Source: an uncultured Prevotellaceae bacterium
GTDB taxonomy: Bacteria > Bacteroidota > Bacteroidia > Bacteroidales > Muribaculaceae
Assembly (NCBI GenBank): GCA_900318345.1
Contig: ONKD01000001.1
Location: 1-64,000 of the forward strand
DNA length: 64,000 bases
Direction: 5' to 3'
The number at the start of each line of letters is the position of its first letter. Position 1 is the first letter of the stretch. Made by a program: the position numbers and the translations under genes. The notes below the pieces were generated by a model. The model ran no database searches. It saw nothing but the letters and a program-made list of their open reading frames with translations, and was not told where the DNA came from. Of the stretch, positions 62,989 to 64,000 are shown in pieces.

Positions 62989-64000
62989 TCAATTATTATC
63001 ACTATTGCCATTGAGCAACATATCAATGAGCGTAGTCACATCCTTGATTGTAATCAGTCCATCCTGATTAACATCAAGGTGAGCCTCGACCAAGCCAGAC
63101 AAGTCAGAAGTCAAAAGGTAATCGATCAGAATGGTAACATCCTTGATTGATACCACGCCATCGTTGTTGACGTCACCCACCTGGTGAACATCAGTAATAC
63201 CGAGTAGGTATCTCGCTCCTGCCATTGCGTCGATTTTACCATTAGGTCCAAAATGAGGAGATGAGGTGAAATTATCCTTGATCGAGGTTGAAGCGATGAT
63301 GTTTTTGATCTCACCAGGAGATAAATTCGGGTTAATTTGCAACCACTGTGCAATGATTCCTGCCACAGTGGGCGCAGCCATTGATGTTCCTGTCATCGCA
63401 CCCCACAGGGTGTTATTGTCCGGGCCTCTCATCACCAGCGATGGGTTCCAGATTGAGGCAGAATTGAAATAGGAGTAACGGCTCCCAGCGGCGACCACAC
63501 AAACTCCAGGTGCACAAACCGTGGGCAAAGCGTTACCTACCGGACCATAACCTTGTTCCTGATAACTTGAGGTATAATAGATATCACCGATGGTCACAGT
63601 CTCATCTAGCACGACTGAGTCCCTGTTGAGAGAATAATAACCATCGTGAGCAGCAAATGATCCAGCTGAAATAATAGAATCATTAACGGCTATCGAATTG
63701 ATTGTGCATTTGTCGCTAGGAATAGCGTAGAAGCCATCAATCCGTTGTAATGAAGTGGTGTCATCTTGAATGGTCTCAACATAAACGGGGTTCTCGTCAA
63801 GGCCGAAAAAGGATGTTCCATTTGCATTCACCCAGCTATCAACATAAACGCTATCACAAGTATTGTAAGGATTGTCAATTCTGGGAGGGAATATTGAAAC
63901 CCCAATCTGATAGCGGCTATCGTAAACACCAAACTCGTTGACTGTATAATCTTTAGATATCAGATTATGCACGCCGCACACCACACCATATTTACGCGAA
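62989..64000 (-). CDS. S8 family serine protease with dockerin-like C-terminus, 5' end outside window
   Basis: The frame stays open to base 64000, so the first part of the gene is missing (337 codons are visible). The visible part has the catalytic Ser in GTSMAAPTVAGIIAQWLQ, preceded by DSIISAGSF and SSYQEQGYGPVGNALPTVCAPG, nearly the same order as in the neighbouring protease. The C-terminus is two dockerin-like repeats (VGDVNNDGVVSIKDV and LDVNQDGLITIKDV). The tandem arrangement and similarity point to a duplicated pair of secreted proteases. Catalytic Asp and His lie beyond the window and cannot be checked. Confidence 0.9.
   Translation of the reverse strand, partial: SRKYGVVCGVHNLISKDYTVNEFGVYDSRYQIGVSIFPPRIDNPYNTCDSVYVDSWVNANGTSFFGLDENPVYVETIQDDTTSLQRIDGFYAIPSDKCTINSIAVNDSIISAGSFAAHDGYYSLNRDSVVLDETVTIGDIYYTSSYQEQGYGPVGNALPTVCAPGVCVVAAGSRYSYFNSASIWNPSLVMRGPDNNTLWGAMTGTSMAAPTVAGIIAQWLQINPNLSPGEIKNIIASTSIKDNFTSSPHFGPNGKIDAMAGARYLLGITDVHQVGDVNNDGVVSIKDVTILIDYLLTSDLSGLVEAHLDVNQDGLITIKDVTTLIDMLLNGNSDNN

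Noticed and set aside
1-64000. tRNA, rRNA, tmRNA, integrase, transposase, prophage or CRISPR features.
   Set aside because: I looked on both strands and saw no cloverleaf-like sequence, rRNA segment, transposase or integrase motif or regularly spaced repeats.

Overview
The window looks like a chromosomal segment of a Bacteroidales bacterium, probably Muribaculaceae or Prevotella-like. Grounds: promoters of the Bacteroidetes form TTG-N19/21-TAnnTTTG; gene orders usual for the order (dnaN / 3'-5' exonuclease / coaBC / DUF4835 / recN / rlmB, and nusB / yajC / YbbR / coaE); DUF5606, DUF5686 and SIMPL proteins; a fused DAHP synthase-chorismate mutase; and secreted enzymes ending in dockerin-like repeats. 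I see no rRNA, tRNA, CRISPR array, integrase, transposase or prophage. Most of the window is conserved core genome.

Layout. 1-3.5 kb: ECF sigma factor, membrane-anchored putative anti-sigma factor and a partial small secreted protein, followed by an outer-membrane barrel and an unknown secreted protein. 3.5-6.9 kb: rlmH, nadC, DAHP synthase-chorismate mutase and an SDR oxidoreductase. 6.9-17.5 kb: a long minus-strand block with an NlpC/P60 lipoprotein, DUF5606, coaE, YbbR, yajC, nusB, rlmB, recN, a PorD-like protein, coaBC, an exonuclease and dnaN (translation, CoA synthesis, replication and repair). 17.7-22.7 kb: DUF1015, a Fur/PerR regulator, a HAD phosphatase, a COG2509 flavoprotein and a SIMPL protein. 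22.8-28.2 kb: a tricorn-type protease and a lipoprotein that looks like a six-hairpin glycosidase. 28.2-28.6 kb: a candidate unannotated small gene. 28.6-32.2 kb: a redox group with Nfn-like transhydrogenase subunits and a flavodiiron protein. 32.2-37.1 kb: a zinc-ribbon lipoprotein and a heterodimeric ABC exporter with one degenerate ATP site. 37.1-38.0 kb: an AT-rich island without an intact gene. 38.0-49 kb: helicase-TPR fusion, lepA, a transglutaminase-like protein, trxA and dnaE. 49.3-58.2 kb: DUF5686, CYTH, LptF/G-type permease, ribBA, HD phosphohydrolase and a secreted endonuclease I. 58.4-64 kb: a ClpC-like unfoldase without its N-terminal domain and two tandem S8 proteases, the second cut by the window edge.

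The most noteworthy non-gene content is repetitive. A short palindromic repeat family (GAGACGCAA-N4-TTGCGTCTC) has three good copies and two decayed ones. One good copy forms a terminator stem, one sits in the AT-rich island, and one lies in frame inside the DUF5686 coding sequence. A second palindrome family carries the tail AATAC, and three in-phase heptamer arrays sit directly at the 3' ends of genes. No complete new system could be demonstrated. The best candidates for follow-up are the small gene at about 28.4 kb, the in-gene palindrome, the N-domain-less ClpC and the structured site upstream of the ABC exporter.
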